From Mesorhizobium sp. WSM3859 (GTDB taxonomy: Bacteria; Pseudomonadota; Alphaproteobacteria; Rhizobiales; Rhizobiaceae), in NCBI RefSeq assembly GCF_002295065.1, contig NZ_NSGG01000002.1, positions 574,439 to 638,438 of the forward strand: DNA of 64,000 bases, in the 5' to 3' direction. Shown here in pieces: positions 18,370 to 28,950 of the stretch. Positions within the stretch are counted from its first letter, which is position 1. Every line of letters begins with the position of its first letter. The position numbers were made by a program, and so were the translations under genes. The notes under the pieces were generated by a model. It saw only the letters and a program-made list of their open reading frames with translations, was not told the origin of the DNA and made no database searches.

Positions 18370-19377
18370 ATGCTGCGATTCCTGCTCATGCGCATCGCTT
18401 CGGCGATTCCGGTTTTCGCGATCTTAAGCCTCGTCACCTTCGCCATCATCCAGGCGCCGCCGGGCGACTATGCCGACTACATCAAATCGCAGCTCATCAA
18501 CCAGGGCGGCGCGTCCTACGCCGAAGCCGATGCGCAGGCGCAGGCCTACCGCGTCGAGCATGGCCTCGATAAGCCGCTGCCCGTCCAGTATCTCAACTGG
18601 ATCGGCGGCATCGTCACCCGCGGCGATTTCGGCTACAGCCTCTATTACAACAAGCCGGTGGCCGACGTCGTGGGCGAACGCCTGCCGCGCACGCTGCTGC
18701 TCGCGCTGGTCTGCCACCTGCTCGCCTCGGTGCTCGGCATCAGCTTCGGCATATGGGCGGCGACAAGGCAGTATAGCTGGATCGACTCGACACTTTCGGC
18801 GATCTCGTTCCTCGGCATGACGGTGCCGCGCTTCCTGATGGCGCTGATCATCGTCTATCTGCTGGTCTTCCAGTTCAACGTGTCGGAGATCGGCTCGTTC
18901 TTCTCGCCGCAGTATGGCGGCGCGCCGTGGTCCTGGGCGAAGTTCGTCGACCTGGTCAAGCATGTCTGGCCGGTGGTGGCGATCGCGACCTTCGGCGGCC
19001 TCGCCTACAACATGCGCGTCATGCGCGGCAACCTGCTCGACACGCTGAACATGCAATATGTTGAAACGGCCAAGGCCAAGGGTCTGACCGGCGGCGCAGT
19101 GGTGATGCGGCACGCCGTGCCCAACGCGCTGCATCCGCTGGTGATGTATCAGGGCGTGGTGCTGCCCTATATGCTCACGGGCGAGATCGAGACGGCGATC
19201 ATCTTCGCGCTGCCGACCGTCGGCCCGGCCATCGTCGGCTCCATGGCGGTCGGCGACGTCTATGTCACCGCCACCTTCATGATGGTGCTGTCGGCGACGC
19301 TGATCGTTGGCAACGTCATCGCCGACCTGCTGCTCGTGCTGCTCGACCCGCGCGTGCGTCAGTTCGGGGAGCGCTAG
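18370..19377 (+). CDS. ABC transporter permease, DppB type
   Basis: Protein of 335 residues with six hydrophobic segments; the first lies at residues 10-30 (ASAIPVFAILSLVTFAII). The inner-membrane coupling loop (EAA-like) reads YVETAKAKGLTGGAVVMRHA (about 233-252). Member of the oligopeptide/galactoside (DppB/OppB) permease family, working as a heterodimer with the next gene product. The stop codon is directly followed by the start of the second permease. Confidence 0.9.
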   Translation: MLRFLLMRIASAIPVFAILSLVTFAIIQAPPGDYADYIKSQLINQGGASYAEADAQAQAYRVEHGLDKPLPVQYLNWIGGIVTRGDFGYSLYYNKPVADVVGERLPRTLLLALVCHLLASVLGISFGIWAATRQYSWIDSTLSAISFLGMTVPRFLMALIIVYLLVFQFNVSEIGSFFSPQYGGAPWSWAKFVDLVKHVWPVVAIATFGGLAYNMRVMRGNLLDTLNMQYVETAKAKGLTGGAVVMRHAVPNALHPLVMYQGVVLPYMLTGEIETAIIFALPTVGPAIVGSMAVGDVYVTATFMMVLSATLIVGNVIADLLLVLLDPRVRQFGER

Positions 19378-20514
19378 ATGCTGGCGCGCGACCCCTCCCC
19401 GCCGCCACCGGCCGAAGGCGTGGCCATAGCCGAACCGGCGCACGCCAATGAGAGCTACATCGCGCTGGTCTGGCGCCGACTGAAGCGCTCCTGGACCGGC
19501 ATGGCCGGGCTCTTCCTAGTCGTGCTTCTGCTTGTCATGGCTCTCTTCGCGGATTTCATCGCACCCTCGGATCCGAAGGCGACCGATGTCGCTTTCGCGC
19601 CGCCGCAGGTGCCGAGCTTTCATGACAAGGACGGCAATTTCACCTTCAGGCCGAGGATCTATGCGCTGGCCGACTCGGCCGACCTCGATCCGGTCACCTT
19701 CCAGCCGATCGTCGGCCCCGACTACGACCACCCGCGCCTGCTCGGCTTCTTCGTCGAGGGCGCGCCCTACAGGCTGTTCGGGCTGATCCCGGCCGACCGG
19801 CATTTCTTTGCCTCGATGGACGGCCAGCCGGTGCATTTCCTCGGCACCGACAAGTTCGGCCGCGACGTGCTATCGCGCGCCATCCACGGCTCGCGGGTTT
19901 CGCTGATGATCGCGCTGACGGTGGTCTTCATCATCACGCTGATCGGCACCACCGTCGGCATGGTTTCCGGTTATTTCGGCGGCAAGTTCGATATCTGGAT
20001 GCAGCGCTTTGTCGAGTTGGTGCTCGCCTTCCCGCAGCTGCCGCTTTATCTGGCGCTGACGACGCTGATCCCGGTCACCGCGCCGACCAATGTCTTCCTC
20101 GGTTTCGTCATCATCGTCATGTCGGCGCTGGGCTGGGCGCAGATGTCGCGGGAGGTGCGCGGCAAGACGCTGGCGCTGGCGCGCATCGACTATGTGCGCG
20201 CCGCCATGGCGGTCGGCGCCACCGACCGGCGCATCATCATGCAGCACATTTTTCCCAATGTGATGAGCCATGTCATCGTCGCGGTGACGATCGCCATCCC
20301 GACCGTCGTGCTGCTCGAAGCCTTTCTCGGCTTCCTCGGCTTTGCCGTAAAGCCGCCGCTGATCTCCTGGGGGCTGATGCTGCAGGACACGGCGACCTAT
20401 TCGGTCATCGGCACCTATCCGTGGATCCTGTCGCCGGTCGGCTTCGTGCTGGTCACCGTCTTTGCCTTCAACGCGCTGGGCGACGGCCTGCGCGATGCCG
20501 TCGATCCGTATTGA
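19378..20514 (+). CDS. ABC transporter permease, DppC type
   Basis: Protein of 378 residues that begins on the base after the preceding stop, so translation is coupled. One N-terminal membrane segment (about 42-62) is followed by a periplasmic stretch of about 100 residues, longer than in OppC/DppC, then five membrane segments. The coupling loop YVRAAMAVGATDRRIIMQH (about 276) marks the DppC family. It pairs with the upstream DppB-type permease. Confidence 0.9.
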   Translation: MLARDPSPPPPAEGVAIAEPAHANESYIALVWRRLKRSWTGMAGLFLVVLLLVMALFADFIAPSDPKATDVAFAPPQVPSFHDKDGNFTFRPRIYALADSADLDPVTFQPIVGPDYDHPRLLGFFVEGAPYRLFGLIPADRHFFASMDGQPVHFLGTDKFGRDVLSRAIHGSRVSLMIALTVVFIITLIGTTVGMVSGYFGGKFDIWMQRFVELVLAFPQLPLYLALTTLIPVTAPTNVFLGFVIIVMSALGWAQMSREVRGKTLALARIDYVRAAMAVGATDRRIIMQHIFPNVMSHVIVAVTIAIPTVVLLEAFLGFLGFAVKPPLISWGLMLQDTATYSVIGTYPWILSPVGFVLVTVFAFNALGDGLRDAVDPY

Positions 20515-20524
20515 GGTGGCCGGG

Positions 20525-22195
<1,671 letters not shown>

Positions 22196-22215
22196 AAAAG
22201 TGCCGGAGGCTTACA

Positions 22216-23586
22216 GTGGCTAGAAATCCCAGGATCGCGTTCATCGGCGCCGGCTCGACGGTGTTCATGAAAAACATCGTCGGCGACGTGCTGCAGCGGC
22301 CTGCGCTGTCGGGCGCGACGATCGCGCTGATGGACATCAATCCGCAGCGGCTGGAAGAAAGCGCCGTCGTCGTCAACAAGCTGATCGCGACGCTCGGCGT
22401 CAAGGCGAAGGCCGAGACCTATTCCGACCAGCGCAAGGCGCTGCAAGGGGCCGACTTCGTCGTCGTCGCCTTCCAGATCGGCGGCTACGAGCCCTGCACC
22501 GTCACCGATTTCGAGGTACCGAAGAAATACGGCCTGCGCCAGACCATCGCCGACACGCTCGGCGTCGGCGGCATCATGCGCGGCCTCAGGACCGTGCCGC
22601 ATCTGTGGAAGATCTGTGAGGACATACTCGCCGTCTGCCCGGAGGCGATCATGCTGCAATATGTGAACCCGATGGCGATCAACACCTGGGCGATCGCCGA
22701 GAAATTCCCCACGATCAAGCAGGTCGGGCTCTGCCACTCGGTGCAGGGCACGGCGATGGAATTGGCGCACGACCTCGACCTTCCCTACGAAGAAATCCGC
22801 TACCGCTCGGCTGGCATCAACCACATGGCCTTCTACCTGAAGTTCGAGCATCGCCAGGCCGACGGCTCCTACCGCGACCTCTATCCCGATCTCGTGCGCG
22901 CCTATCGCGAAGGCCGTGCGCCGAAGCCGGGCTGGAACCCGCGCTGCCCGAACAAGGTGCGCTACGAGATGCTGACCCGGCTCGGCTATTTCGTCACCGA
23001 GAGCTCGGAGCATTTCGCCGAATACACGCCCTATTTCATCAAGGACGGCCGCCCCGACCTGATCGAGAAATACGGCATTCCGCTGGATGAATATCCAAAA
23101 CGCTGCATCGAGCAGATCGAGCGCTGGAAGGGCCAGGCGGAAGCCTACCGCTCGGCCGACCGGATCGAGGTCGAGCAGTCCAGGGAATATGCCTCCTCGA
23201 TCATGAACTCCGTGTGGACCGGCGAGCCGTCGGTGATCTATGGCAATGTCCGCAACAATGGCTGCATCACCTCGCTGCCTTTCGACTGCGCGGCGGAAGT
23301 GCCGTGCCTGGTCGACGCTTCCGGCATTCAGCCGACTTACATTGGCGACCTGCCGCCGCAGCTGACGGCGCTGATCCGCACCAACATCAATGTGCAGGAG
23401 CTGACGGTGCGGGCGCTGATGAGCGAGAACCGCGAGCACATCTACCACGCGGCGATGATGGACCCGCATACAGCGGCCGAGCTCGACCTCGACCAGATCT
23501 GGTCGTTGGTCGACGACCTGCTTGCCGCGCATGGCGACTGGCTGCCCGCCTGGGCGCGTGGCGGACGAAAGAGCGCGGCCGCCTGA
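22216..23586 (+). CDS. melA: GH4 alpha-galactosidase, MelA-like
   Basis: Protein of 456 residues, NAD- and Mn-dependent GH4 family. Key blocks: IAFIGAGSTVFMKNIVGD at the N-terminus, LQYVNPMAINTW (about 150), the metal-site motif GLCHSVQGTA (about 173) and AGINHMAFYLKFEH (about 200). The CHSVQ form and length fit MelA of enteric bacteria, which hydrolyses melibiose and raffinose. Start is a GTG 6 bases after GGAGG. It closes the operon that opens with another GH4 enzyme, so both probably handle the imported alpha-galactosides. Confidence 0.87.
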   Translation: MARNPRIAFIGAGSTVFMKNIVGDVLQRPALSGATIALMDINPQRLEESAVVVNKLIATLGVKAKAETYSDQRKALQGADFVVVAFQIGGYEPCTVTDFEVPKKYGLRQTIADTLGVGGIMRGLRTVPHLWKICEDILAVCPEAIMLQYVNPMAINTWAIAEKFPTIKQVGLCHSVQGTAMELAHDLDLPYEEIRYRSAGINHMAFYLKFEHRQADGSYRDLYPDLVRAYREGRAPKPGWNPRCPNKVRYEMLTRLGYFVTESSEHFAEYTPYFIKDGRPDLIEKYGIPLDEYPKRCIEQIERWKGQAEAYRSADRIEVEQSREYASSIMNSVWTGEPSVIYGNVRNNGCITSLPFDCAAEVPCLVDASGIQPTYIGDLPPQLTALIRTNINVQELTVRALMSENREHIYHAAMMDPHTAAELDLDQIWSLVDDLLAAHGDWLPAWARGGRKSAAA

Positions 23587-23593
23587 GGCCGGA

Positions 23594-24874
23594 TTACGCG
23601 CCGGCCTTCTCGCGTGCCACGGCCTGCCAGCCGATGTCGTGGCGATAGAAGCCCTGCGGCCAGTCGATGTGATCGATTGCCGCGTAGGCCCTGGCCTGCG
23701 CCTCGCCTACCGTCTTGCCAAGCGCGGTGACGTTGAGCACGCGGCCGCCATTGGCGACCAGCGCCCCGCCATTGACGGCGGTGCCGGCGTGGAAAATCTG
23801 GGCGCCATCACGCTCGGCCTCGTCGAGGCCGCGGATGACGGAGCCCTTTTCCGGCGTGCCGGGATAGCCCCTTGCCGCCATCACCACGGTCAGCGCCGCC
23901 GCGTCGCTCCAGCGGATCGACATGTGCGCGAGCTGGCCGTCGACGGCGGCGCTGAGCAGGACGAGCAGGTCGTCCTTCAGCCGCATCATCAGCACCTGGC
24001 ATTCGGGATCGCCGAAGCGGGTGTTGTACTCGATCAGCTTCGGGCCCTGGTCGGTAATCATCAGGCCGGCGAAGAGGATACCGGCGAAGGGCGCGCCGAG
24101 TTCGGCCATGCCGCGCATGGTCGGCTCGATGATCTCGCGCATGGTGCGCTCGGTCATTTCGGGCGTCATCCCCGGCGCCGGCGAATAGGCGCCCATGCCG
24201 CCGGTGTTCGGCCCGGTATCGCCGTCGCCGACGCGCTTGTGGTCCTGCGCGGTGCCGAAGGGGAGAGCCGTGGCGCCGTCACACAGGCAGAAGAAGCTTG
24301 CCTCCTCGCCGGTGAGATATTCCTCGACCACGACCTCGGCGCCGGCGGCCCCGAATGCGCCGTCGAAACAAGCCTCCAGCGCGGCGTTCGCCTCATCAGA
24401 AGTCATCGCGATGGTGACGCCCTTGCCGGCGGCGAGCCCGTCTGCCTTGATGACGATCGGCGCGCCGACTTTCTCGACATAGGCCCTGGCCGAAGCGAGA
24501 TCGCCGAAGCGCCCATAGGCGGCGGTGGGGATGTTGAACCTCGCGCAGAGATCCTTGGTAAAACCCTTCGAGCCCTCCAGCCGGGCCGCCGCCTTGGAAG
24601 GGCCGAAGACGCGGATGCCCCAGGCACGCAGGTCGTCGGCGATGCCCGCGACCAGCGGGCCTTCCGGGCCGACCACCACGAGGTCGATCTTCTTTTCCTG
24701 GCAGAAGGCGGCGACGGCGGAATGGTCGGCAACGTCCAGCTTCACCAGCTCGGCGACACGGCCGATGCCCGGATTGCCGGGCGCGGCATAAAGCTTCGCC
24801 AGCAGCGGCGAGGCGGAGATCTTCCAGGCGAGCGCATGTTCGCGGCCACCCGAGCCGAGAAGAAGAACGTTCAT
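23594..24874 (-). CDS. purD: Phosphoribosylamine--glycine ligase
   Basis: Protein of 426 residues, standard for PurD. It joins phosphoribosylamine and glycine with ATP, the second step of purine synthesis. The N-terminal domain begins [18 protein letters not shown]; the ATP-grasp region contains [19 protein letters not shown] and [13 protein letters not shown]; the signature [14 protein letters not shown] is near residue 288. GAGG precedes the ATG by 5 bases. It converges with the galactoside operon with only 7 bases between stops. Confidence 0.96.
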   Translation of the reverse strand: MNVLLLGSGGREHALAWKISASPLLAKLYAAPGNPGIGRVAELVKLDVADHSAVAAFCQEKKIDLVVVGPEGPLVAGIADDLRAWGIRVFGPSKAAARLEGSKGFTKDLCARFNIPTAAYGRFGDLASARAYVEKVGAPIVIKADGLAAGKGVTIAMTSDEANAALEACFDGAFGAAGAEVVVEEYLTGEEASFFCLCDGATALPFGTAQDHKRVGDGDTGPNTGGMGAYSPAPGMTPEMTERTMREIIEPTMRGMAELGAPFAGILFAGLMITDQGPKLIEYNTRFGDPECQVLMMRLKDDLLVLLSAAVDGQLAHMSIRWSDAAALTVVMAARGYPGTPEKGSVIRGLDEAERDGAQIFHAGTAVNGGALVANGGRVLNVTALGKTVGEAQARAYAAIDHIDWPQGFYRHDIGWQAVAREKAGA

Positions 24875-25010
24875 GGCCACCTCTTGCTGATCGTCTCCCC
24901 CGACCCCGCTATTGGTCCGCGCGCGGCGGGTCAAGGCGTCTTGGCATTTTGGCGGCAATTGCGCACGGGAAAGCAGCGCAAACGCCGGGGATTGATTGAA
25001 GTCGCCCCAA

Positions 25011-25176
25011 CCTCGTCATTCTATGGCGAAGCAAGGAGCGAAGCGACGCGGCGCAGACTTAGCCGGAGGATGCAAATGGCAGAGAATTCTGCACCGTTGC
25101 GGCGCTTCGAGGTCACGGAATGGATCCTCGGGTCTGCGCGTCCGCTTCGCTCCCGCTCCGCCCGTGGATGACGAGG
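25011..25176. repeat. Dispersed palindromic element, family B, copy 1
   Basis: Begins CCTCGTCATTCTATGGCG and ends with the complement GGATGACGAGG; inside are GAGCGAAGCGACGCG-type blocks and their complements, and the central AGAATTCTGCACCG. Closely related copies lie at 38304-38487 and 41737-41952. It fills most of the 311-base gap between purD and the dioxygenase gene. No coding sense seen. Confidence 0.8.
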
Positions 25177-25185
25177 CAGGGCCGC

Positions 25186-25980
25186 TCAGCTCTGATAGAT
25201 AACAGGGAACCAGTCCTCGCGCAGCTTCTGGCCGGGCTTCATGTCGTGGCCCGGATAGGGCGGCGAGGTGCGGCCGGGACGCTCGACATAATGCGCGTCG
25301 TCGCCCACCCAGCGCAGCGACAGCGCCCGGCGCCGCGCCGCCGTCAGATTGCCGCGCGCGCCATGTGCGGTGCGGAAATCGAACAGGATGGCATCGCCCG
25401 GCTGCATCTCCCATTCCAGCACCTTCATCGAAGGATCGCGGTCGGGATCGGGCACCGGCAAATAGTCCCCCTCGCCGGCATAGAAATTGGCGTCGTTCAG
25501 CCAGCGCACCGGCAGCACCATCTTTTCCCATTTGTGCGAGCCGGCGATCAGCCGCAGCGTCGCCTCCTTCACCGGATCGATCGGGATCCAGAAGCTAACC
25601 GTCTGGCTGCCGTCGACAAAGTAATAGGGAATGTCCTGGTGCCACGGCGTCGGCTTCTGCGTGCCCGGCTCCTTGACCAGGACGTGGTCGTGGAAGAACT
25701 GCGCGCTGCGCGACTGCATGACGGCGGCGGCAAGCTCGGCGGCCGGCGATTCCCTGACGATCCTGACGAATTCCGGGATGCGCTCCCAGTTGCAGTAGTC
25801 GTCGAAGAAGCTGCCCTTGCCGCCGGCGATGTCGGATGCCGTGGCGCTGCGATTCTCGATATTGCGTTCGATGCCGTCCGCGATCACGTCGACCCAGTCC
25901 TTGAAGGCGCCGCGGATGCAGACCGCGCCGTCGCGCTGGTAATCGGCAATCGTCGCGGCGTCGATTTTCGGGCTGGCCAT
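25186..25980 (-). CDS. Phytanoyl-CoA dioxygenase (PhyH) family protein
   Basis: Protein of 264 residues with the double-stranded beta-helix of Fe(II)/2-oxoglutarate oxygenases. The iron ligands can be read as His and Asp in PWHQDIPYY (about 133) and the distal His in FRTAHGARGN (about 206), followed by an Arg likely to hold 2-oxoglutarate (RRRALSLRW). Such enzymes hydroxylate small molecules; the substrate here is unknown. The gene is divergent from a LysR-type regulator, which probably controls it. Confidence 0.82.
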   Translation of the reverse strand: MASPKIDAATIADYQRDGAVCIRGAFKDWVDVIADGIERNIENRSATASDIAGGKGSFFDDYCNWERIPEFVRIVRESPAAELAAAVMQSRSAQFFHDHVLVKEPGTQKPTPWHQDIPYYFVDGSQTVSFWIPIDPVKEATLRLIAGSHKWEKMVLPVRWLNDANFYAGEGDYLPVPDPDRDPSMKVLEWEMQPGDAILFDFRTAHGARGNLTAARRRALSLRWVGDDAHYVERPGRTSPPYPGHDMKPGQKLREDWFPVIYQS

Positions 25981-26071
25981 CGTGCTCTCCTGCTTGTTCG
26001 ATGACCGACTATCGCAAGAGCGTCACATCACGTAAAATAATAACTTGTCATTTCACTTATAGTTTTCATCT
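25981..26071. promoter_or_regulatory. Divergent promoter region, possible LysR site
   Basis: The 91-base gap between two divergent genes is AT-rich near the LysR start, with ATAAC at 26040 and a matching CTTAT block about 15 bases away, which could be a LysR-type T-N11-A operator. No definite promoter elements can be fixed. Confidence 0.3.
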
Positions 26072-26983
26072 ATGAAGTTCTCGCTGACCCAATTGCGCTA
26101 TGTCGTTGCCGTGGCCCGCTATGGCAGCGTGACCATGGCGGCCCAGGCGTTGAACGTTTCGCAGCCGTCCATCTCGGTGGCGATCGACCATGTCGAGGAC
26201 GCGCTTGGCCAGAAACTCTTCGTGCGCCATCGGGGCAGCGGCGTTGCGCTGACATCCTTCGGCCGCAGGGCCGTCGCCAAGGCAAGGCAGGTGCTGGGCG
26301 AGGCGGACGAGCTGGCGGCGCTCGGATCGCGCGACGCCGATATCGGCGGCGAGCTGGTGCTCGGCTGCTTCGAGGACCTGGCGCCCTATTTCGCCCCGGC
26401 GCTGATGCGTGCCTTTGCCGAGCGCTGCCCGGCCGTCACCGTCGTCATCGGCCACGAGACCTTCGACACGCTGGGACGGCGCCTGGCCGACAGCGCCGTC
26501 GATCTCGGCCTCACCTACGATCTCGGCCTTCCCGGCCATTTCAAGCGCGTCCTGCTGCATGAATTGCGACCGCACGCGCTTTTGCCCGCCGGCCATGTGC
26601 TGGCGGACAAGCATTCCGTCAGCCTGGCGGAGCTAGCCCAGCATCCGCTGATCACCACGGACCAGCCGCACAGCTGGCAGCACATGCTGGACCTCTTCCT
26701 CAGCCGCGGTCTGTCGCCGGTCGCGCGGGCGACGACCAGCTCGTTCGAGCTGCAGCGCTCCATGGTGGCCAACGGCTTCGGCGTCGCGGTCAGCTATACG
26801 AGGCCGTATGGCGACCGCAGCTATGACGGCCTGCCGCTGGTCTTAAAGCCTCTCTCCGACGCGCTGCCGATGCAGCGCATCATCCTGACGCATGACACGC
26901 GCCAGCGCCTGTCGAAGGCGGCCGTGGCCTTCATCGACGTCGCCAAGGCATGGTTCGCCGGTCACGATGTTTTCACCGCCTGA
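26072..26983 (+). CDS. LysR-family transcriptional regulator
   Basis: Protein of 303 residues: an N-terminal winged HTH (LTQLRYVVAVARYGSVTMAA, QPSISVAIDHVEDALG; 1-65) and a periplasmic-binding-like effector domain (about 90-295). It lies head to head with the PhyH-type oxygenase gene, the usual position of a LysR regulator relative to its target. Confidence 0.9.
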   Translation: MKFSLTQLRYVVAVARYGSVTMAAQALNVSQPSISVAIDHVEDALGQKLFVRHRGSGVALTSFGRRAVAKARQVLGEADELAALGSRDADIGGELVLGCFEDLAPYFAPALMRAFAERCPAVTVVIGHETFDTLGRRLADSAVDLGLTYDLGLPGHFKRVLLHELRPHALLPAGHVLADKHSVSLAELAQHPLITTDQPHSWQHMLDLFLSRGLSPVARATTSSFELQRSMVANGFGVAVSYTRPYGDRSYDGLPLVLKPLSDALPMQRIILTHDTRQRLSKAAVAFIDVAKAWFAGHDVFTA

Positions 26984-27049
26984 GGTTTCGGCGCTTGAGC
27001 GACATTGCGGCCGCTTGACGGGGCCGCCTGCTGCTGCCACTCCAACGTG

Positions 27050-28033
27050 ATGGAAACCGTCCAGTCGAAAGCGATCCAGGGCCGTGTCGCCGACGCGCCG
27101 AGCGGCCATTGGGTCTACCGCGTGCTGCCGCGCTGGCTGTGGCCCTATGCGCAGCTGGCGCGCTGGGACCGGCCGATCGGCTGGCAGCTGCTGCTCTGGC
27201 CCTGCTGGTGGTCGGCAGCACTTGCCGCGGGCGCCTATCCGCGCCCGACCGACCCGCTGCTGACGCTGCTTCCAGCGCCCTGGTACCTGCTTTTGTTCTT
27301 CATCGGCGCCGTCGCCATGCGCGGCGCCGGCTGCACCTATAACGACCTCGCCGACGAGGACATCGACAATCAGGTCGAGCGCACCCGCTCGCGCCCGCTG
27401 CCCGCCGGCAAGGTGACGCGGCGCCAGGCCTGGATCTTCGTCATCATCCAGGCGCTGGTGGGCCTGGCCGTGCTGCTGCAGTTCAACAGCTTCGCCATTC
27501 CGCTCGGCGTCGCTTCGCTCGCGATCGTCGCGGTCTATCCCTTCATGAAGCGCATCACCAACTGGCCGCAATTCGTGCTGGGCTTGGCCTTCTCCTGGGG
27601 CGCGCTGATGGGCTGGGCTGTCGAGTTCGGCGACATCGATGACCCGGCGATCATGCTCTATATCGGCTCGATCCTGTGGGTGATCGGCTACGACACGATC
27701 TACGCGCATCAGGACAAGGAAGACGACGCCATCGTCGGCGTGCGCTCGACGGCGCGGCTGTTCGGCGACAACACCAAGATGTGGCTCACCGGGCTCTATG
27801 GCGGCGCGCTGATCTGCTTCGCCATCGCCTTTGCCTCGGCGCAGGTGCCGATCGTGGCGCTGGCCGGCCTGATCGCCGCCGGCGCGCATATGGCGCGCCA
27901 GATCATCCGGCTAGACATCAACAATGGGGACCAGTGCCTGAAGCTGTTCAAATCGAACAACCAGGTCGGCTGGCTGATCTTCCTCGGGCTGATCGGCGGG
28001 TCGGTGTGGATATGGCTGAAGCCGCTGGTGTAG
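27050..28033 (+). CDS. ubiA: 4-hydroxybenzoate polyprenyltransferase
   Basis: Protein of 327 residues with about eight membrane helices. The two Asp-rich metal-diphosphate motifs are present: NDLADEDID (about 100-108) and DTIYAHQDKEDD (about 218-229). UbiA attaches the polyprenyl chain to 4-hydroxybenzoate in ubiquinone synthesis, in the inner membrane. The chain itself should come from the octaprenyl diphosphate synthase encoded at 42796-43809. The ATG at 27050 starts METVQSKAIQG; its ribosome site is weak. Confidence 0.92.
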   Translation: METVQSKAIQGRVADAPSGHWVYRVLPRWLWPYAQLARWDRPIGWQLLLWPCWWSAALAAGAYPRPTDPLLTLLPAPWYLLLFFIGAVAMRGAGCTYNDLADEDIDNQVERTRSRPLPAGKVTRRQAWIFVIIQALVGLAVLLQFNSFAIPLGVASLAIVAVYPFMKRITNWPQFVLGLAFSWGALMGWAVEFGDIDDPAIMLYIGSILWVIGYDTIYAHQDKEDDAIVGVRSTARLFGDNTKMWLTGLYGGALICFAIAFASAQVPIVALAGLIAAGAHMARQIIRLDINNGDQCLKLFKSNNQVGWLIFLGLIGGSVWIWLKPLV

Positions 28034-28043
28034 CGGGCTTTTT

Positions 28044-28188
28044 CCTTCTCCCCTTGTGGGAGAAGGTGGATCGGCGCGCAGCGCCGAGACGGATGAGGGG
28101 TGTTCCAGCGAAGTGAGACGCTGGCTTTCTCTGGAGCACCCCTCATCCGTCGCCTTCGGCGACACCTTCTCCCACAAGGGGAGAAGGG
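28044..28188. repeat. Two-arm palindromic element, family A, copy 1
   Basis: Left arm: hairpin CTTCTCCCC-TTGT-GGGAGAAG, second hairpin CGGCGCGCAGCGCCG, then the tail GATGAGGGGTG. Right arm: the tail complement, hairpin GTCGCCTTCGGCGAC, then the first hairpin inverted. About 34 bases lie between the arms. It stands between convergent ubiA and the DUF6101-like gene and could also serve as a transcription stop for both. Confidence 0.85.
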
Positions 28189-28198
28189 GAAGGTCGCA

Positions 28199-28765
28199 CT
28201 ACTCCCTTGCAATGATCTCCTGGCCGTCGATGACAAGCCTCAGGCCAAGGTTGCCGGCCTTGCGGCGGGCGAGGAAGCGCGGGCGGCGCGTGGTGGAGAC
28301 ACGGCCCTTGCGGCGCTCCTGCGGCGTCCGCGCCTTGATGGCGGCGCCGAGCGATTCTTCCAGCGTACGGGCGATGCCGTCGGCCTCGATCAAAAGCATC
28401 GGCAGGCGATAGGCGTCGGCCCAGGCGCGCCAGTCGGCGGCGACGTCCTCAAGATCATCGGCGACCAGCAGCGGCACCGACAGCATCGGATCATTGTGCA
28501 GGAGCTCGAGCGTCACCGTGACGTTGCCGTCCGGATCTTCCAAGGCCCGCGCCGCGACGCCGCGGAACGCCTTGGCGGGCAGCGCGATGATCGCCGGCAC
28601 GCCGCTCATCTCCAGCATGCGGCGGATGACGGCGCCACGCTGGTCGATGGTGAAGGTGACATCGCCATAGTCGTCGCGCGTGGCATAGCTCACCATCTGG
28701 GGCAGGCGAAACGGGTCGAGACGCATGTTGCGCCCGGCCCAGACTGGCTTCAGTCCAGTGTTCAT
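28199..28765 (-). CDS. DUF6101-like conserved protein
   Basis: Protein of 188 residues of a kind found in Rhizobiales; I match it tentatively to DUF6101. It starts MNTGLKPVWAGRNMRLDPFR and has a central block on fixed hydrophobic spacing (GVPAIIALPAKAFRGVAARAL) and a basic segment (RRKGRVSTTRRPRFLARRK) near the C-terminus. No signal peptide or membrane segment. GGGAAG precedes the ATG by 7 bases. Function unknown. Confidence 0.65.
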   Translation of the reverse strand: MNTGLKPVWAGRNMRLDPFRLPQMVSYATRDDYGDVTFTIDQRGAVIRRMLEMSGVPAIIALPAKAFRGVAARALEDPDGNVTVTLELLHNDPMLSVPLLVADDLEDVAADWRAWADAYRLPMLLIEADGIARTLEESLGAAIKARTPQERRKGRVSTTRRPRFLARRKAGNLGLRLVIDGQEIIARE

Positions 28766-28950
28766 CGAATGTCTTCCCTGTTACTCCTGAGGGCCGTTTT
28801 CCGGTTCTCTCAGGGCCGGTTTTCCGGCCTCGTTATGGGAAGAAGCATTAGCGCTGGCTTCTTACCGTCGCGCTTAAGAAGTTCGGTTAAATTTTGCTGA
28901 TCGGAGCCGATGGTTATCGGAATGCGACCGACCATCAGCTAGGGGAAGGA

